DNA from: Achromobacter xylosoxidans
GTDB lineage: Bacteria; Pseudomonadota; Gammaproteobacteria; Burkholderiales; Burkholderiaceae_B
Direction of reading: 5' to 3'
DNA length: 64,000 bases
Assembly: GCF_002192695.1 (NCBI RefSeq)
Contig: NZ_MTLG01000122.1
Span: 172,533 to 236,532 of the forward strand
This document shows positions 15,410-25,096 of the stretch, piece by piece; within the stretch, counting starts at the first letter, position 1; every line of letters starts with the position of its first letter. A model generated the notes under the pieces. It had not been told where the DNA came from. It did no database searches and saw only the letters and a program-made list of their open reading frames with translations. The position numbers and the translations under genes are program-made.

Positions 15410-16047
15410 ATGCGCTTCTCGAAGGCTTGCAGTTGCGGCAGCAGCGCCTTGACCAGGGTGTGTATGGGCATGGCGCCCGTCTCCACCACCAGATCGGCCA
15501 CTTCCTTATAAAGGGGTTCCCGCAGGGTCATGAGGTCGCGCAGCGTGCCGCGCGGGTCGGCGGTCGCCAACAAGGGACGGTTGCGGTCGCGGCAGGTGCG
15601 GCGGAACAATTCGTCCACGCTGGCCCGCAGGTACACCACGATGCCGCGCTCGCGCAGGCGCTGGCGGTTTTCCGGCGCCAGGATGGCGCCGCCGCCGGTG
15701 GCGAGAATTATGTTGCGCCGTTGGGTACACTCTTCCAAGGCGGCAGATTCCCGGCGACGAAAACCGGCTTCGCCCTCGATTTCGAAGATTACCGGCACCC
15801 GCACGCCGCAACGCGCCTCGAGCTCATGATCCAAGTCCATAAACTCGCGCCCCAGCGCACGCGCCAGGCCACGCCCTATGGTGGTCTTGCCCGCGCCCAT
15901 CATCCCGACCAGGAAAACCGGCAGGTCATGCGGCAACGTGACGGCCTTGCCTGTGCACTCGATCGCGCAAGGCAGGTTTTCGGGCGTCTCGCCGGAGGAC
16001 GCCGGGTCCGGGTCAGCCTCCGGACATGAGTTAGCGGAAAAGTTCAT
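15406..16047 (-). CDS. aroK: Shikimate kinase
   Basis: A 213-residue kinase that phosphorylates shikimate at the 3-hydroxyl. The P-loop GMMGAGKTTIG begins near residue 48, the shikimate-binding DLDHELE follows, and GGGAILAPENR and RNRPLL (lid) are present. The protein has about 40 extra N-terminal residues, rich in Pro, Ser and Glu, compared with the usual 170-residue enzyme; a later start is possible but the core lacks a suitable ATG just before it. It is the first gene of aroK-aroB-dgt and is divergent from mrcA. Confidence 0.95.
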   Translation of the reverse strand: MNFSANSCPEADPDPASSGETPENLPCAIECTGKAVTLPHDLPVFLVGMMGAGKTTIGRGLARALGREFMDLDHELEARCGVRVPVIFEIEGEAGFRRRESAALEECTQRRNIILATGGGAILAPENRQRLRERGIVVYLRASVDELFRRTCRDRNRPLLATADPRGTLRDLMTLREPLYKEVADLVVETGAMPIHTLVKALLPQLQAFEKRI

Positions 16048-16161
16048 GACGGCATTATCACATCAGCCGCCAGTTGCCCGCCTACCACACTGAACGATTT
16101 TGTTACAGAAACCGGTACCCCGTGCCAAGACGGACCCGGAGATACCCGTAAAATCGCCGCG

Positions 16162-18609
16162 ATGAGCAAGCCCCAGAATTCCTCCAAGAAAGACAAGCCC
16201 GCCAAGAGCGGTTCCCCGATACTGCGATTCTTCGTAAAGACCGGCATTTTCTTTGCCGGCCTGTTCCTGTGCGGCGTGCTGCTGGCTGGAATGGCGTTGG
16301 CGCTGGCCTGGCCCAACCTGCCCGACCTGAACGCCATGACGGACTACCGCCCGCGGGTGCCGCTGCGCGTCTTTACGGCGGATCGCGTCCTGATCGGCGA
16401 ATTCGGCGAAGAGCGCCGCAACGTGCTGCGCTTCAATGAAATCCCGGACGTCATGAAGTCCGCGGTGCTGGCCGCCGAGGACGACCGCTTCTATCAGCAC
16501 GGCGGGATCGACTGGATGGGCGTCGCGCGCGCGGGCCTGACCAACCTGGTCAACATGTCGAAGACGCAGGGTGCCAGCACCATCACGATGCAGGTGGCGC
16601 GCAACTTCTACCTGTCGTCGGAAAAGACCTATTCGCGCAAGTTCTATGAACTGCTGCTGACCTTCAAGATCGAGTCGGAGCTCACCAAGGACCAGATCCT
16701 CGAGCTCTACATGAACCAGATCTACCTGGGCCACCGCGCCTACGGCTTCGCGGCCGCCTCGCGCACCTACTTCGGCAAGCCACTGTCCGAAGTCACGCCC
16801 GCGGAAGCCGCCATGCTGGCCGGCATCCCCAAGGCCCCGTCGCGCTTCAACCCGATCGCCAACCGCCCGCGCGCCGAGCTGCGCCAGCGCTACGTGCTGG
16901 GCCGCATGCATTCCCTGGGCTACCTGACCGAACCGGAATACCAGCAGGCGCTGGCCCAGCCCATCGTCATGAAATCCGCGGAAGGAACCCCGGCCGGCGG
17001 CTATTCGATCCATGGCGAATACGTGGCGGAACTGGCGCGCCAGCTGCTGTTCAACGTGTACCAGGACAACGTCTATTCACGCGGCATCAACATCTACACC
17101 ACCGTGCAGTCCAAGGACCAGGAAGCGGCCTACCGCGCCGTGCGCGAAGGCGTGCTCGAGTACACGCGCCGCGCCCCCTACCCCGGCCCCGAGGAACAAC
17201 TGGACCTGCCGCCGGGTACCGAGAACAACCCGCAAGCGCTCGACGAATTCCTGGACGGCGTGTTCGACAAGTTCAGCGACAGCGGCGACCTGCTGACCGC
17301 GCTGGTGCTGTCGGCCAGCCCCACTGAAGTGAAGCTGGCGCGCAGCTCGCGCGAGATCATCACCGTCACCGACAAGAAGGTGCTGGGCGTCGTGGCGCGC
17401 GCGCTGAACGACAAGGCCAAGCCCGAGCAGCGCATCAAGCGCGGCTCGGTGGTCTACATCCGCAAGTTCGGCGACAACTGGGAAATCATCAACCTGCCCT
17501 CGGTGCAGGCGGCCTTCGTGGCGCTGTCGCCGCAGGACGGCGCCATCCGCGCCATGGTTGGCGGCTTCGACTTCTACCGGGGCAACTTCAACCGCGTGAC
17601 GCAGGCGTGGCGCCAGCCGGGCTCGAACATCAAGCCCTTCATCTATGCCGCTTCGCTGGAACGCGGCCTGACTCCCGGCACGCAGATCTCGGACCAACCC
17701 TTCGAGCTGACGGCCGCGCAGACCGGTTCCAAGGCCTGGAACCCGAAGAACTACGGCAACCAGTACGAACCCATGCTGACCCTGCGCCAGGGCCTGTACA
17801 AATCCAAGAACATGGTGTCGATCCGTATCCTGCAGGCCATCGGTCCGCAATATGCGCAGGACTACCTGACCCGTTTCGGCTTCGACAAGGCCCGCCAGCC
17901 CGCCGTGCTGCCGCTGGCGCTGGGCGCAGGCTCGGTCACGCCGCTGCAGCTGGCCGGCGCCTTTTCGGTGTTCGCCAATGGCGGCTACCGCGTCACGCCC
18001 TACCTGATCGACCGCGTCACCGACAGCAACGGCAAGGTCATCATGCAGTCCAAGCCGGTCGTGGCCGGCGACGCCGCGGCCCGCGCCATCGATCCGCGCA
18101 CCGCCTGGGTCATGGACGACATCCTGCGCGGCGTGGCCACCTACGGCACCGCGGCGCGCGCCCGCGTCCTGCTCAAGCGCAACGACATCGCAGGCAAGAC
18201 CGGCACCACCAACGAATCCGTGGACGCCTGGTTCTCCGGCTACACCCCATCGCTGGTCGCCACCGCGTGGCTGGGTTTTGACCAGCCGAAGTCCCTGGGT
18301 TCGCGCGAAACCGGCGGCGGCGTCGCCATGCCGATCTGGGTCGATTACATGCAGACGGCGCTCAAGGGCGTGCCCGAAGAGAAGCCGCGCCCCCGTCCCG
18401 ACGGCCTGCTGGTCGAAAACGGCGAGTTCTACTTCTCTGAATTCCCGCCCGGACAGGCGGTGGCGCGCCTGGGCCTGCCCGAAGCCGACACGCTGGGTGA
18501 GTTCCTCAACGGCCTGAACGGCAGCACCAGCGAGGAAACCAGGATCAAGGTGGCGCCGGGCGTGGGCACGCAAGGCAACACGCCCTGGTCCCAGAAGATC
18601 CCGTTCTGA
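16162..18609 (+). CDS. mrcA: Penicillin-binding protein 1A
   Basis: A bifunctional class A penicillin-binding protein of 815 residues that polymerises and cross-links peptidoglycan at the inner membrane. A cytoplasmic tail and one membrane helix (about residues 22-48) precede the glycosyltransferase domain, with the catalytic glutamate in AAEDDRFYQHGG (about 105) and QGASTITMQVARN. The transpeptidase domain has SNIK (serine near 486), SKN (near 550) and AGKTGTTN (near 678). Unlike many gammaproteobacteria, there is no pilMNOPQ cluster between it and aroK. Confidence 0.97.
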   Translation: MSKPQNSSKKDKPAKSGSPILRFFVKTGIFFAGLFLCGVLLAGMALALAWPNLPDLNAMTDYRPRVPLRVFTADRVLIGEFGEERRNVLRFNEIPDVMKSAVLAAEDDRFYQHGGIDWMGVARAGLTNLVNMSKTQGASTITMQVARNFYLSSEKTYSRKFYELLLTFKIESELTKDQILELYMNQIYLGHRAYGFAAASRTYFGKPLSEVTPAEAAMLAGIPKAPSRFNPIANRPRAELRQRYVLGRMHSLGYLTEPEYQQALAQPIVMKSAEGTPAGGYSIHGEYVAELARQLLFNVYQDNVYSRGINIYTTVQSKDQEAAYRAVREGVLEYTRRAPYPGPEEQLDLPPGTENNPQALDEFLDGVFDKFSDSGDLLTALVLSASPTEVKLARSSREIITVTDKKVLGVVARALNDKAKPEQRIKRGSVVYIRKFGDNWEIINLPSVQAAFVALSPQDGAIRAMVGGFDFYRGNFNRVTQAWRQPGSNIKPFIYAASLERGLTPGTQISDQPFELTAAQTGSKAWNPKNYGNQYEPMLTLRQGLYKSKNMVSIRILQAIGPQYAQDYLTRFGFDKARQPAVLPLALGAGSVTPLQLAGAFSVFANGGYRVTPYLIDRVTDSNGKVIMQSKPVVAGDAAARAIDPRTAWVMDDILRGVATYGTAARARVLLKRNDIAGKTGTTNESVDAWFSGYTPSLVATAWLGFDQPKSLGSRETGGGVAMPIWVDYMQTALKGVPEEKPRPRPDGLLVENGEFYFSEFPPGQAVARLGLPEADTLGEFLNGLNGSTSEETRIKVAPGVGTQGNTPWSQKIPF

Positions 18610-18621
18610 CGCGCAAATGAC

Positions 18622-18651
18622 AAGGCCGGCCCGATGGGCCGGCCTTTTTTT
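18622..18651 (+). terminator. Intrinsic terminator of mrcA
   Basis: AAGGCCGGCCC and GGGCCGGCCTT form an 11-bp stem with loop GAT, followed by a run of seven T residues. It begins 13 bases after the mrcA stop codon and precedes the convergent cyaY gene. Confidence 0.92.
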
Positions 18652-18668
18652 CGCCTGAGCCTGGCGTT

Positions 18669-18998
18669 TTACAGGCGTATCGTTACGGGCACGCCAGCTG
18701 CCGCGGAACAGATCTGCGACAGGGCATCCGGCAGCTGCGGGCCGCCTCGGGTATCGTTCCAGTGCTGGCCGTCGTAGCGGTAGTGGAAGCCGCCGCTGCG
18801 CGCCGCGACCCACAGCTCCTGCATGGCAGCCTGGCTGTTCACCACCACGTGGGTGTTGTCCTCGAAAACCATCGTCAGCACATTGCCGCTGCGGCTGGTT
18901 TCGACATCGACATCGAGCGAAGCCGCCCAGTCATCGGCCTGGCTTTCGATGCTGTCCAGCACCTGGTCGATCAACGCAAGAAATTCGGTTTCGGTCAT
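18669..18998 (-). CDS. cyaY: Frataxin homologue CyaY
   Basis: A 109-residue protein of the frataxin family, which binds iron and regulates iron-sulfur cluster assembly by IscS. The start MTETEFLALIDQVLDSIE gives the expected length; a longer in-frame extension upstream is not supported. The acidic first helix (DWAASLDVDVE) and the beta-sheet motif with NGxxxxxF-like VFEDNTHVVVN, then WVAARSGGFHYRYDGQHW, are characteristic. It is divergent from lptM-lysA with about 30 bases between the two starts. Confidence 0.92.
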   Translation of the reverse strand: MTETEFLALIDQVLDSIESQADDWAASLDVDVETSRSGNVLTMVFEDNTHVVVNSQAAMQELWVAARSGGFHYRYDGQHWNDTRGGPQLPDALSQICSAAAGVPVTIRL

Positions 18999-19028
18999 AA
19001 TCGAGCCTGCAAGATTTAGGAGTTCCCA

Positions 19029-19214
19029 GTGTTCCACTTGGCATTTCGCCGCATGGTCCTTCGCATTGTAGCCACGCTGCTGGCGACCGGCATGGTTGCG
19101 GCTTGCGGCTACAAGGGCCCCTTGTACATGCCCACGCCGGACGGCAAGCCGCCCTCGCGTACGCAGTCGCAACCCCAGCCGACGGTCATTCCGCCGGCGC
19201 CAACGCTGCCATGA
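19029..19214 (+). CDS. lptM: LptM-type small lipoprotein
   Basis: A 61-residue outer-membrane lipoprotein. Its lipobox VAAC is followed by GYKGPLYMP, the signature of LptM (YifL), which assists disulfide formation and assembly of the LptD LPS translocon in E. coli. The GTG at 19029 is preferred because AGGAG lies 6 bases upstream; an ATG at 19053 would give a shorter signal peptide. The C-terminal tail is Pro- and Gln-rich. The stop codon overlaps the lysA start (ATGA), a gene pairing conserved widely in proteobacteria. Confidence 0.85.
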   Translation: MFHLAFRRMVLRIVATLLATGMVAACGYKGPLYMPTPDGKPPSRTQSQPQPTVIPPAPTLP

Positions 19215-20503
19215 CTTCCCGATTCCCCGCGCAGCCTGAACTGGCCGGTCACCCGTACTTCCAGTTCCGCAACAATGTCCTGTACGCCGAGGACGTGCCG
19301 CTGGATCACCTGGCCGAAAAGCTGGGCACGCCGCTGTACGTGTACTCGCGCGCCGCGCTCAAGGCTGCCTGGGAATCCTACCGCAACGCCGTCGGCCAGC
19401 ACCCCGTGCTGGTCTGCTACGGCATGAAGGCCAATTCCAACCTGGCCGTCCTGAAGGAATTCGCGCGCCTGGGCGCGGGCTTCGACATCGTTTCCGGCGG
19501 TGAGCTCAAGCGCGCCCTGGCGGCGGGCGCGGACCCGTCCAAGATCGTGTTTTCGGGCGTGGGCAAGCAGGCCTGGGAGATGCGCGCGGCGCTGACCGCC
19601 AAGGTCAAGTGCTTCAACGTCGAATCCGAAGCCGAACTGCGCCGGCTGTCGGAAGTCGCCCATGGCATGGGCCTGCGCGCGCCCGTCTCGTTGCGGGTCA
19701 ATCCGGACGTGGACGCGCAGACGCATCCCTACATTTCCACTGGCCTGAAGGAAAACAAGTTCGGCATCGCCATCGAGTCGGCGCTGGACGTTTATCGCAG
19801 CGCCCAATCGCTGCCGGGGCTGGACATCGTGGGCGTGGACTGTCACATCGGTTCGCAGCTCACAGACATCAGTCCCTATTTCGATGCGCTGGAAAAGCTG
19901 CTGGACCTGATCGAAAAACTGGACCAGGCTGGCATCAAGATCGCCCATCTGGACCTGGGCGGCGGCCTGGGCATCCGCTATACGGATGAGATCCCGCCTT
20001 CGCCCCAGGCCTTGTTGGACCGCGTCTTCGAACGCCTGAATGCGCGCGGCTTCGGCCATCTGCATCTGGTGCTGGAGCCCGGCCGCTCGCTGGTGGGCAA
20101 TGCCGGCGTGCTGCTCACCCGGGTCCAGTACCTGAAGCACTCGGAAGCGCGCAACTTCGCCATCGTCGACGCCGCCATGAACGACCTGCTGCGTCCCGCG
20201 CTGTACGAGGCCTTCCACGGCGTGCGCCCCGTGCATCCACGCGCGGGCGACGAGACCCTCTACGACATCGTCGGCCCGGTCTGCGAAAGCGCCGACTGGC
20301 TGGCCAGGCAGCGCAAGCTGGCCATCCAGCAGGGCGACCTGCTGGCGGTGGAATCCGCGGGCGCCTACAGCATGGCCATGGCCAGCAATTACAACGCGCG
20401 CCCGCGCGCGGCCGAAGCCATGGTCGATGACGACAAGTACTACGTGGTGCGCCAGCGCGAAACGCTGGACGACCTGCTCAGGGGCGAATCCACCCTGCCC
20501 TGA
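19211..20503 (+). CDS. lysA: Diaminopimelate decarboxylase
   Basis: A 430-residue PLP enzyme that converts meso-diaminopimelate to lysine. The start is set at the ATG overlapping the lptM stop, giving MTSRFPAQPELAGHPYFQ. The PLP lysine lies in VCYGMKANSN (about residue 76), the phosphate-binding glycines in DLGGGLGIRY, and the substrate-binding residues in EPGRSLVGNAG and CESADWLA of a fold-III decarboxylase. It is translationally coupled to lptM and ends at a strong bidirectional terminator. Confidence 0.97.
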   Translation: MTSRFPAQPELAGHPYFQFRNNVLYAEDVPLDHLAEKLGTPLYVYSRAALKAAWESYRNAVGQHPVLVCYGMKANSNLAVLKEFARLGAGFDIVSGGELKRALAAGADPSKIVFSGVGKQAWEMRAALTAKVKCFNVESEAELRRLSEVAHGMGLRAPVSLRVNPDVDAQTHPYISTGLKENKFGIAIESALDVYRSAQSLPGLDIVGVDCHIGSQLTDISPYFDALEKLLDLIEKLDQAGIKIAHLDLGGGLGIRYTDEIPPSPQALLDRVFERLNARGFGHLHLVLEPGRSLVGNAGVLLTRVQYLKHSEARNFAIVDAAMNDLLRPALYEAFHGVRPVHPRAGDETLYDIVGPVCESADWLARQRKLAIQQGDLLAVESAGAYSMAMASNYNARPRAAEAMVDDDKYYVVRQRETLDDLLRGESTLP

Positions 20504-20520
20504 AGCGGCTTGCCCCCAAA

Positions 20521-20550
20521 TGAAAAATGCCCCGAAAGGGGCATTTTTCA
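20521..20550. terminator. Bidirectional terminator between lysA and ccsA
   Basis: TGAAAAATGCCCC and GGGGCATTTTTCA form a perfect 13-bp stem with a GAAA tetraloop. The A tract on one side and T tract on the other let it serve both convergent transcripts. Confidence 0.92.
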
Positions 20551-20571
20551 TTGCGCTGGCGGACTATTGCG

Positions 20572-21948
20572 TCACAGTTCGCCGTAGGAGTGCAGCCCCG
20601 ACAGGAACATGTTCACGCCCAGGAAGGCGAAGCCGGTGATCAACAACCCCATCAGCGCCCAATAGGCCGCCATGGTGCCGCGCAGGCCCTTGATCAGGCG
20701 CATGTGCAGCCAGGCCGCGTAGTTGAGCCAGACGATCAGCGCCCAGGTTTCCTTGGGGTCCCACTGCCAATACGCGCCCCAGGCGTCGGCCGCCCACAGC
20801 GCGCCCAGGATGGTGGCGACGGTGAAGAACGCGAAGCCGATCGCGATGGCGCGATACATGATGTCGTCCAGCACTTCCAGCGACGGCAGCGCCGCAGCGA
20901 TGCGGCGGCGGCCCAACAGGATGGCGCCCACGATCACCGCCCCCACGCCGAAATACAGCATCCAGGTGGCCGACAGGCCGTCGGTGCGGAACACCATGGG
21001 CTCGGCGCACAGCAGCACGCCCAGCACGAACAGCGGCGCCAGCTTGGCCCAGGACGTGGTCTGGCCATGCTGCTTGACCAGGTAGGCAAAGCCCACCATG
21101 GCGGCCAGCGAGAAGGTGCCGTAGCCGATGAAGTTGGCCGGAACGTGCAGCTTCATCCACCAGCTCTTGAGCGCCGGCACCAGCGGCTGGATCTGCCCGG
21201 CATCGCGCGTGAACGAGTACCACAGCAGGAACACCACGGCCGACGTCACCACCAGCATCACGAAGCCGCCCAGCGCGCGCGTGGCGTACTTGCGTTCGTA
21301 GTAGAGGTAGAACAACGCCGTGATCAGCGCGAAAAGCACGAACACTTCATACAGGTTGCTGACCGGGATGTGGCCCAGGTCCGGCCCCATCAGGTGCCCT
21401 TCGCGCCAGCGCACCAACAGGCCCGTGACCCCGGCGAACACCGCGCCCCAGCTCAGCGCCGTGCCCAGCCAGGCGGCCGTGGGGCTGAAGAAGCCGATCC
21501 AGTAGCAGACCATGGCCAGCGCAAACAGCGCGCACATCCACAGAATGGCCGATTGCGAGGAGAACAGGTACTTCAGGAAGAACACCTGCTCGGCCCGGGC
21601 CAGGTCGTTGCCATACAGCATCAACGCCAGTCCGGCCGCAATGGCACAGGCGACCATCAGGTGGCGCAACGGACGCCACAGCCAGCCCATCCAGGCCAGC
21701 ACTGGCACGGTGCCGCACAGGATGATCTTCTCGTAATAGTCCATCGCATTGCTGTAGCGGGTCAGCGCGTAACCCGCGCCCACCGCCAGCAACAGAAAGA
21801 AGACGACGTCGGTCCAGTCGGGCCTGCCGCGCTGCGCGCGGCTGTCGCCGGTTTCGGACAGGGCGTCCTGCCAGAGCGTTTCCGGCGAGGCGGCCTGCGC
21901 CTGCGGCGACGAGGGATGCGTGGTGGTCGTAGTGGTCATGGTGGACAT
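20572..21948 (-). CDS. ccsA: Cytochrome c biogenesis protein CcsA/ResC (heme handling)
   Basis: A 458-residue polytopic inner-membrane protein of the system II cytochrome c maturation pathway. Its heme-handling WWD-type motif is visible as WGAYWQWDPKETWALIVWL (about residue 365), flanked by histidines such as LHVPANFIGYG and WLHMRLIKG that ligate heme. About 8-10 membrane helices follow a polar N-terminal tail. It works as a complex with the ResB-like protein encoded just upstream. Databases variously call this partner CcsA, ResC or CcsB. Confidence 0.94.
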   Translation of the reverse strand: MSTMTTTTTTHPSSPQAQAASPETLWQDALSETGDSRAQRGRPDWTDVVFFLLLAVGAGYALTRYSNAMDYYEKIILCGTVPVLAWMGWLWRPLRHLMVACAIAAGLALMLYGNDLARAEQVFFLKYLFSSQSAILWMCALFALAMVCYWIGFFSPTAAWLGTALSWGAVFAGVTGLLVRWREGHLMGPDLGHIPVSNLYEVFVLFALITALFYLYYERKYATRALGGFVMLVVTSAVVFLLWYSFTRDAGQIQPLVPALKSWWMKLHVPANFIGYGTFSLAAMVGFAYLVKQHGQTTSWAKLAPLFVLGVLLCAEPMVFRTDGLSATWMLYFGVGAVIVGAILLGRRRIAAALPSLEVLDDIMYRAIAIGFAFFTVATILGALWAADAWGAYWQWDPKETWALIVWLNYAAWLHMRLIKGLRGTMAAYWALMGLLITGFAFLGVNMFLSGLHSYGEL

Positions 21949-21956
21949 AGGAAACC

Positions 21957-24035
21957 TTAGGACCTCTTCTGGCGCAGCAGCGCCTGCTTGAAGCGTTCAA
22001 ACTCCTGATTGAAGTCGAGTGTACGCTTCTGGGACGTCATGGCCGCCAGGACGCAGCTGCCGCCGTCTTGCGGCTTGATCCAGATCCAGATGCGGCGGTC
22101 TCGAATATAGAACATCGAGAACACGCCCAGGACCAGCAGCAGGCTGCCCAGGTAGACGGTGTTCTTGCCCGGCGTGCGGCTGACCTGGAACACGCTGGCC
22201 TGCACATGCTTGAAATCCGCCAGCGACAGGAACACCGGCGCCGGGTAGACGGTCAGGTCCGACAGCGCCGCCACGGACAGGCGCGACCACACGGCCGCGC
22301 GTTCCGCCTCCGGGCCCTCGGTGGCCACGGGCGGCAGGCCGGCGCGCTCGCGTTCGATGGCGCGCAGTTCGTTCATGCTGGCGCCGATCAGGCGGATCAC
22401 CACGTCGGCCGCCCGCTCCAGGTCCTGCGGCGGGGTGTTGGCCTGCAGGAACGCCGCCACGGCTTGCAGGCCGCCAGAGGCAAAGGTTTCCAGCGCGCGC
22501 TCGGCGGCGGTTTGCAGAGGCTGGCGATCCGCCCCCGCAGGGCTGTTGCGTTCCGCGAAGCGGCGCGCGGCTTCCTGGCGCGCCGCGGGGTCGGCCAGGG
22601 TCGCGCGCAGGCGCATGAATTCGGCGATCGAGCTGTCGTCGTCGGCCGGAATACGCAGGTAGCGGAAGGGTTCGGAGGCGTTGTTGCGCACCCCGGCCAG
22701 GAACACGGCGGCGCCGTCCAGTTCGACGGGCAACATGTAATTCTGGAATTCGTGAGCCTGCCCCGCGTCGTCGATCAGCTTGTATTCGACGCTGGGGCCG
22801 ACGTTGCGCAGGTTTTCGTTCTTCTTGCCCGCGGCGCTGCCGGATACCGACGCGACGTGATCGGCGAAGCTCTGGTTGCCGCCCTTGGGATCGCCGCGGG
22901 TCAGGTCCTCGACGTTGATGGGCCGCAGGGCCGTGATCTCGATGCCCATGCTGCGCGCACCACGAGCAGTGTGAGCGGTTACTTCGCTGGTCTTGCCCAC
23001 CGTGCCGTCAACCGCGAAGGTGGCGGCCTCAGATCCTACTAGCGGATAGCCTTTCAGCGTCACCGCGCTGCCGCCGTCGTCGAAGCTGGACTGGTAGACC
23101 GTCATGCCCTTGAAGCGCAGCGGCTCGTTGACCTCGATGGTGGAATCAAAGCTCTTGCCGGTATCCGGGTCGGTGACCTCGACCTCGCTGGCAAAGCGGC
23201 TGGGCATGCCGGTGGAGTAATAGTCGACCACGAACTTCTTGAGCTTCAGCGTGAAGGGCATGGGCTGCACCAGGGCGCCGTCGCCCACCATCACGACCGC
23301 GGTGCTGGCCTGGCCGCCCTCGGGCACCAGCACGCTGGCGCGAAAGCTCGGGTTATCGACCGACAGGCGGCCGCTTTCCGGCACTTCCGAGATCAGCATG
23401 TTCTCGACGATGGGCTGCTTGCCGCCGAACATGACCTGCAGGCGCACTGGCAACTCGCTGTCCAGGAGGCCGCCGATGCAGATGATGACCATGGCAGCAT
23501 GGGCGAACACATAGCCCAGCCGGTTGGCGCTGCCCTTCTTGGCCGCCAGCAGCACGCCGTCGGCGTCCTGGCGTTCGCGCACGGCATAGCCCAGCCGGCC
23601 CAGCAGGGATTTCAGGCCTGCAGCCGTCTGCGGCACGTCGGTGGGCTCGTCGGTTTCCACGCGGTGCGGGAAGGCGCGCAGACTGCTGGCCCGCACATGT
23701 TCGCGGAACGAGCGCGCATCGCGCAGCATCTTGGGCGCGTTGCGGATCAGGCAGACCGAGGTCGACACGACCAGGAACCCCATGATCAGCAGGAACCACC
23801 AGCTGTTGTAGACGTGCCAGATGGAGAACTTGTCGAACACTTCGAACCAGAACGGCCCGAACTGGTCGATGTAGTTGTTGGACGAGCGGTTCTGCTGCAG
23901 CACCGTCCCGACCAGGCTCGCCACGCAGATGAACATCAGCAGGCTGACGGCGAAACGCATCGAACCCAGCAATTCGAAGAAATCGCCGGGCAGGCTGCGC
24001 AGGGAGGGACGGGAGTGTGTACGGGTCGAATTCAT
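21957..24035 (-). CDS. ccsB: Cytochrome c biogenesis protein ResB/CcsB
   Basis: A 692-residue ResB-domain protein, the second half of the system II cytochrome c synthase. Three hydrophobic helices in the first 200 residues (RFAVSLLMFICVASLVGT, WWFLLIMGFLVV, VFAHAAMVIICIGGLLDS) anchor it, a large periplasmic domain follows, and a last helix near residue 635 (LLLVLGVFSMFY) ends it. It delivers heme and keeps the apocytochrome thiols reduced together with CcsA. It lies 8 bases before ccsA and downstream of the c4-type cytochrome gene. Confidence 0.94.
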   Translation of the reverse strand: MNSTRTHSRPSLRSLPGDFFELLGSMRFAVSLLMFICVASLVGTVLQQNRSSNNYIDQFGPFWFEVFDKFSIWHVYNSWWFLLIMGFLVVSTSVCLIRNAPKMLRDARSFREHVRASSLRAFPHRVETDEPTDVPQTAAGLKSLLGRLGYAVRERQDADGVLLAAKKGSANRLGYVFAHAAMVIICIGGLLDSELPVRLQVMFGGKQPIVENMLISEVPESGRLSVDNPSFRASVLVPEGGQASTAVVMVGDGALVQPMPFTLKLKKFVVDYYSTGMPSRFASEVEVTDPDTGKSFDSTIEVNEPLRFKGMTVYQSSFDDGGSAVTLKGYPLVGSEAATFAVDGTVGKTSEVTAHTARGARSMGIEITALRPINVEDLTRGDPKGGNQSFADHVASVSGSAAGKKNENLRNVGPSVEYKLIDDAGQAHEFQNYMLPVELDGAAVFLAGVRNNASEPFRYLRIPADDDSSIAEFMRLRATLADPAARQEAARRFAERNSPAGADRQPLQTAAERALETFASGGLQAVAAFLQANTPPQDLERAADVVIRLIGASMNELRAIERERAGLPPVATEGPEAERAAVWSRLSVAALSDLTVYPAPVFLSLADFKHVQASVFQVSRTPGKNTVYLGSLLLVLGVFSMFYIRDRRIWIWIKPQDGGSCVLAAMTSQKRTLDFNQEFERFKQALLRQKRS

Positions 24036-24153
24036 GAAAAAAGGGGGGCCGCGCTATCGGCTACCCCCCTCATAGACAGCGCGCGGCGGAACCAGGTTCC
24101 GCTGCGCCAGGTTTTCAGAACGCGGACCAGCCGCGCGCGTGGCAGGCTCGCGC

Positions 24154-24855
24154 CTACCGCAGGCCGGCGGCGTAGTCCGACACGGCCTTGATGTCGGCAT
24201 CCGACATGCGATCCGCGATGGCGAACATGACGTCGTTCTTGCGGTCACCGCTGCGGAACAGCTTCAGCTGCTCTTCGATGTACATGGGGAACTGGCCCGA
24301 CAGCCGGGGGTACTGGCTGGGGATGCCCGCGCCATTGGCAGAATGGCACGAGGCGCAGGCCGGAACCTTGCGATCCGGCAAACCGCCGCGCCAGATCTTT
24401 TGACCCAGATCAACCAGCTTCTCCTGGCCGGCCGTGGCGGGCTCCTTGAGCGGCTGCTGCGCCAGGTACAGCGCAATGTTCTGCATGTCGGCGGGCGTCA
24501 GGTTCTGCGCCATGGCCGTCATCGGGGTGGGATTGCCGCCCGCGCCATTGCGCACCGGCAGCTTGGCGCCAGGCTTGATCTGGAAGTCCGCCAATTGCTT
24601 GGCCAGGTATTCGTGGGACTGCGCGGCCAGGTTGGGGTTCACCGGGATGGTGCTATTGCCCGCCGCGCCATGACAGGACGCACAGGCGATGATGCCCCTG
24701 GCCGCATCGCCCTGGTCAAACAGCTGTCCGCCCTTGGCGGCATCTGGTTTTACCGGGCCCGCAGCGCCTTCGGCGGCGAAACTCGTAGTAGATAAGGCGG
24801 AGGCGCCGAGCAACAGCCCGCTCGCAACCAACATCCGGGACAGCACACGCTTCAT
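24154..24855 (-). CDS. Diheme c4-type cytochrome c
   Basis: A 233-residue periplasmic electron carrier. The start MKRVLSRMLVASGLLLG gives a clean signal peptide ending FAA; a longer frame upstream lacks one. Two CASCH heme-binding motifs (near residues 57 and 166) each head a homologous domain, with axial methionines probably in PMTAMAQNL and DVMFAIADRM, as in cytochrome c4. It probably passes electrons from the bc1 complex to a terminal oxidase. It is upstream of the ResB/CcsA genes that would mature it, and divergent from engB. Confidence 0.92.
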   Translation of the reverse strand: MKRVLSRMLVASGLLLGASALSTTSFAAEGAAGPVKPDAAKGGQLFDQGDAARGIIACASCHGAAGNSTIPVNPNLAAQSHEYLAKQLADFQIKPGAKLPVRNGAGGNPTPMTAMAQNLTPADMQNIALYLAQQPLKEPATAGQEKLVDLGQKIWRGGLPDRKVPACASCHSANGAGIPSQYPRLSGQFPMYIEEQLKLFRSGDRKNDVMFAIADRMSDADIKAVSDYAAGLR

Positions 24856-25096
24856 GAAGACCTCGACGATCGCATCGATCAAGGCGCAAAAAGGCGCCCA
24901 CGCCTGCCCGCACACCCTGGAATGCCGTATCGAACCTGTTTTGCCTTCCTGCCTGCGATGTTGCTGCGAACCTGCTGGAAAAAGCATTCAGCAAGCGAAA
25001 CAGTAAGCAAAAAAGACGGCTCCGCGCACGGGGACCACTGTTGCAAACGCCGGATTATACAATAGGGCTCGAAACCAACCGTATCCAAAGCCACCC

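Noticed and set aside
17077..18813. A 578-codon open frame antisense to mrcA
   Set aside because: Shadow of the high-GC third codon positions of mrcA; no ribosome site or family similarity.
24080..24106. Hairpin GCGCGGCGGAACC / GGTTCCGCTGCGC as a terminator for the c4-type cytochrome gene
   Set aside because: It has one mismatch and no T tract on the minus strand, and transcription is expected to continue into the ResB gene.
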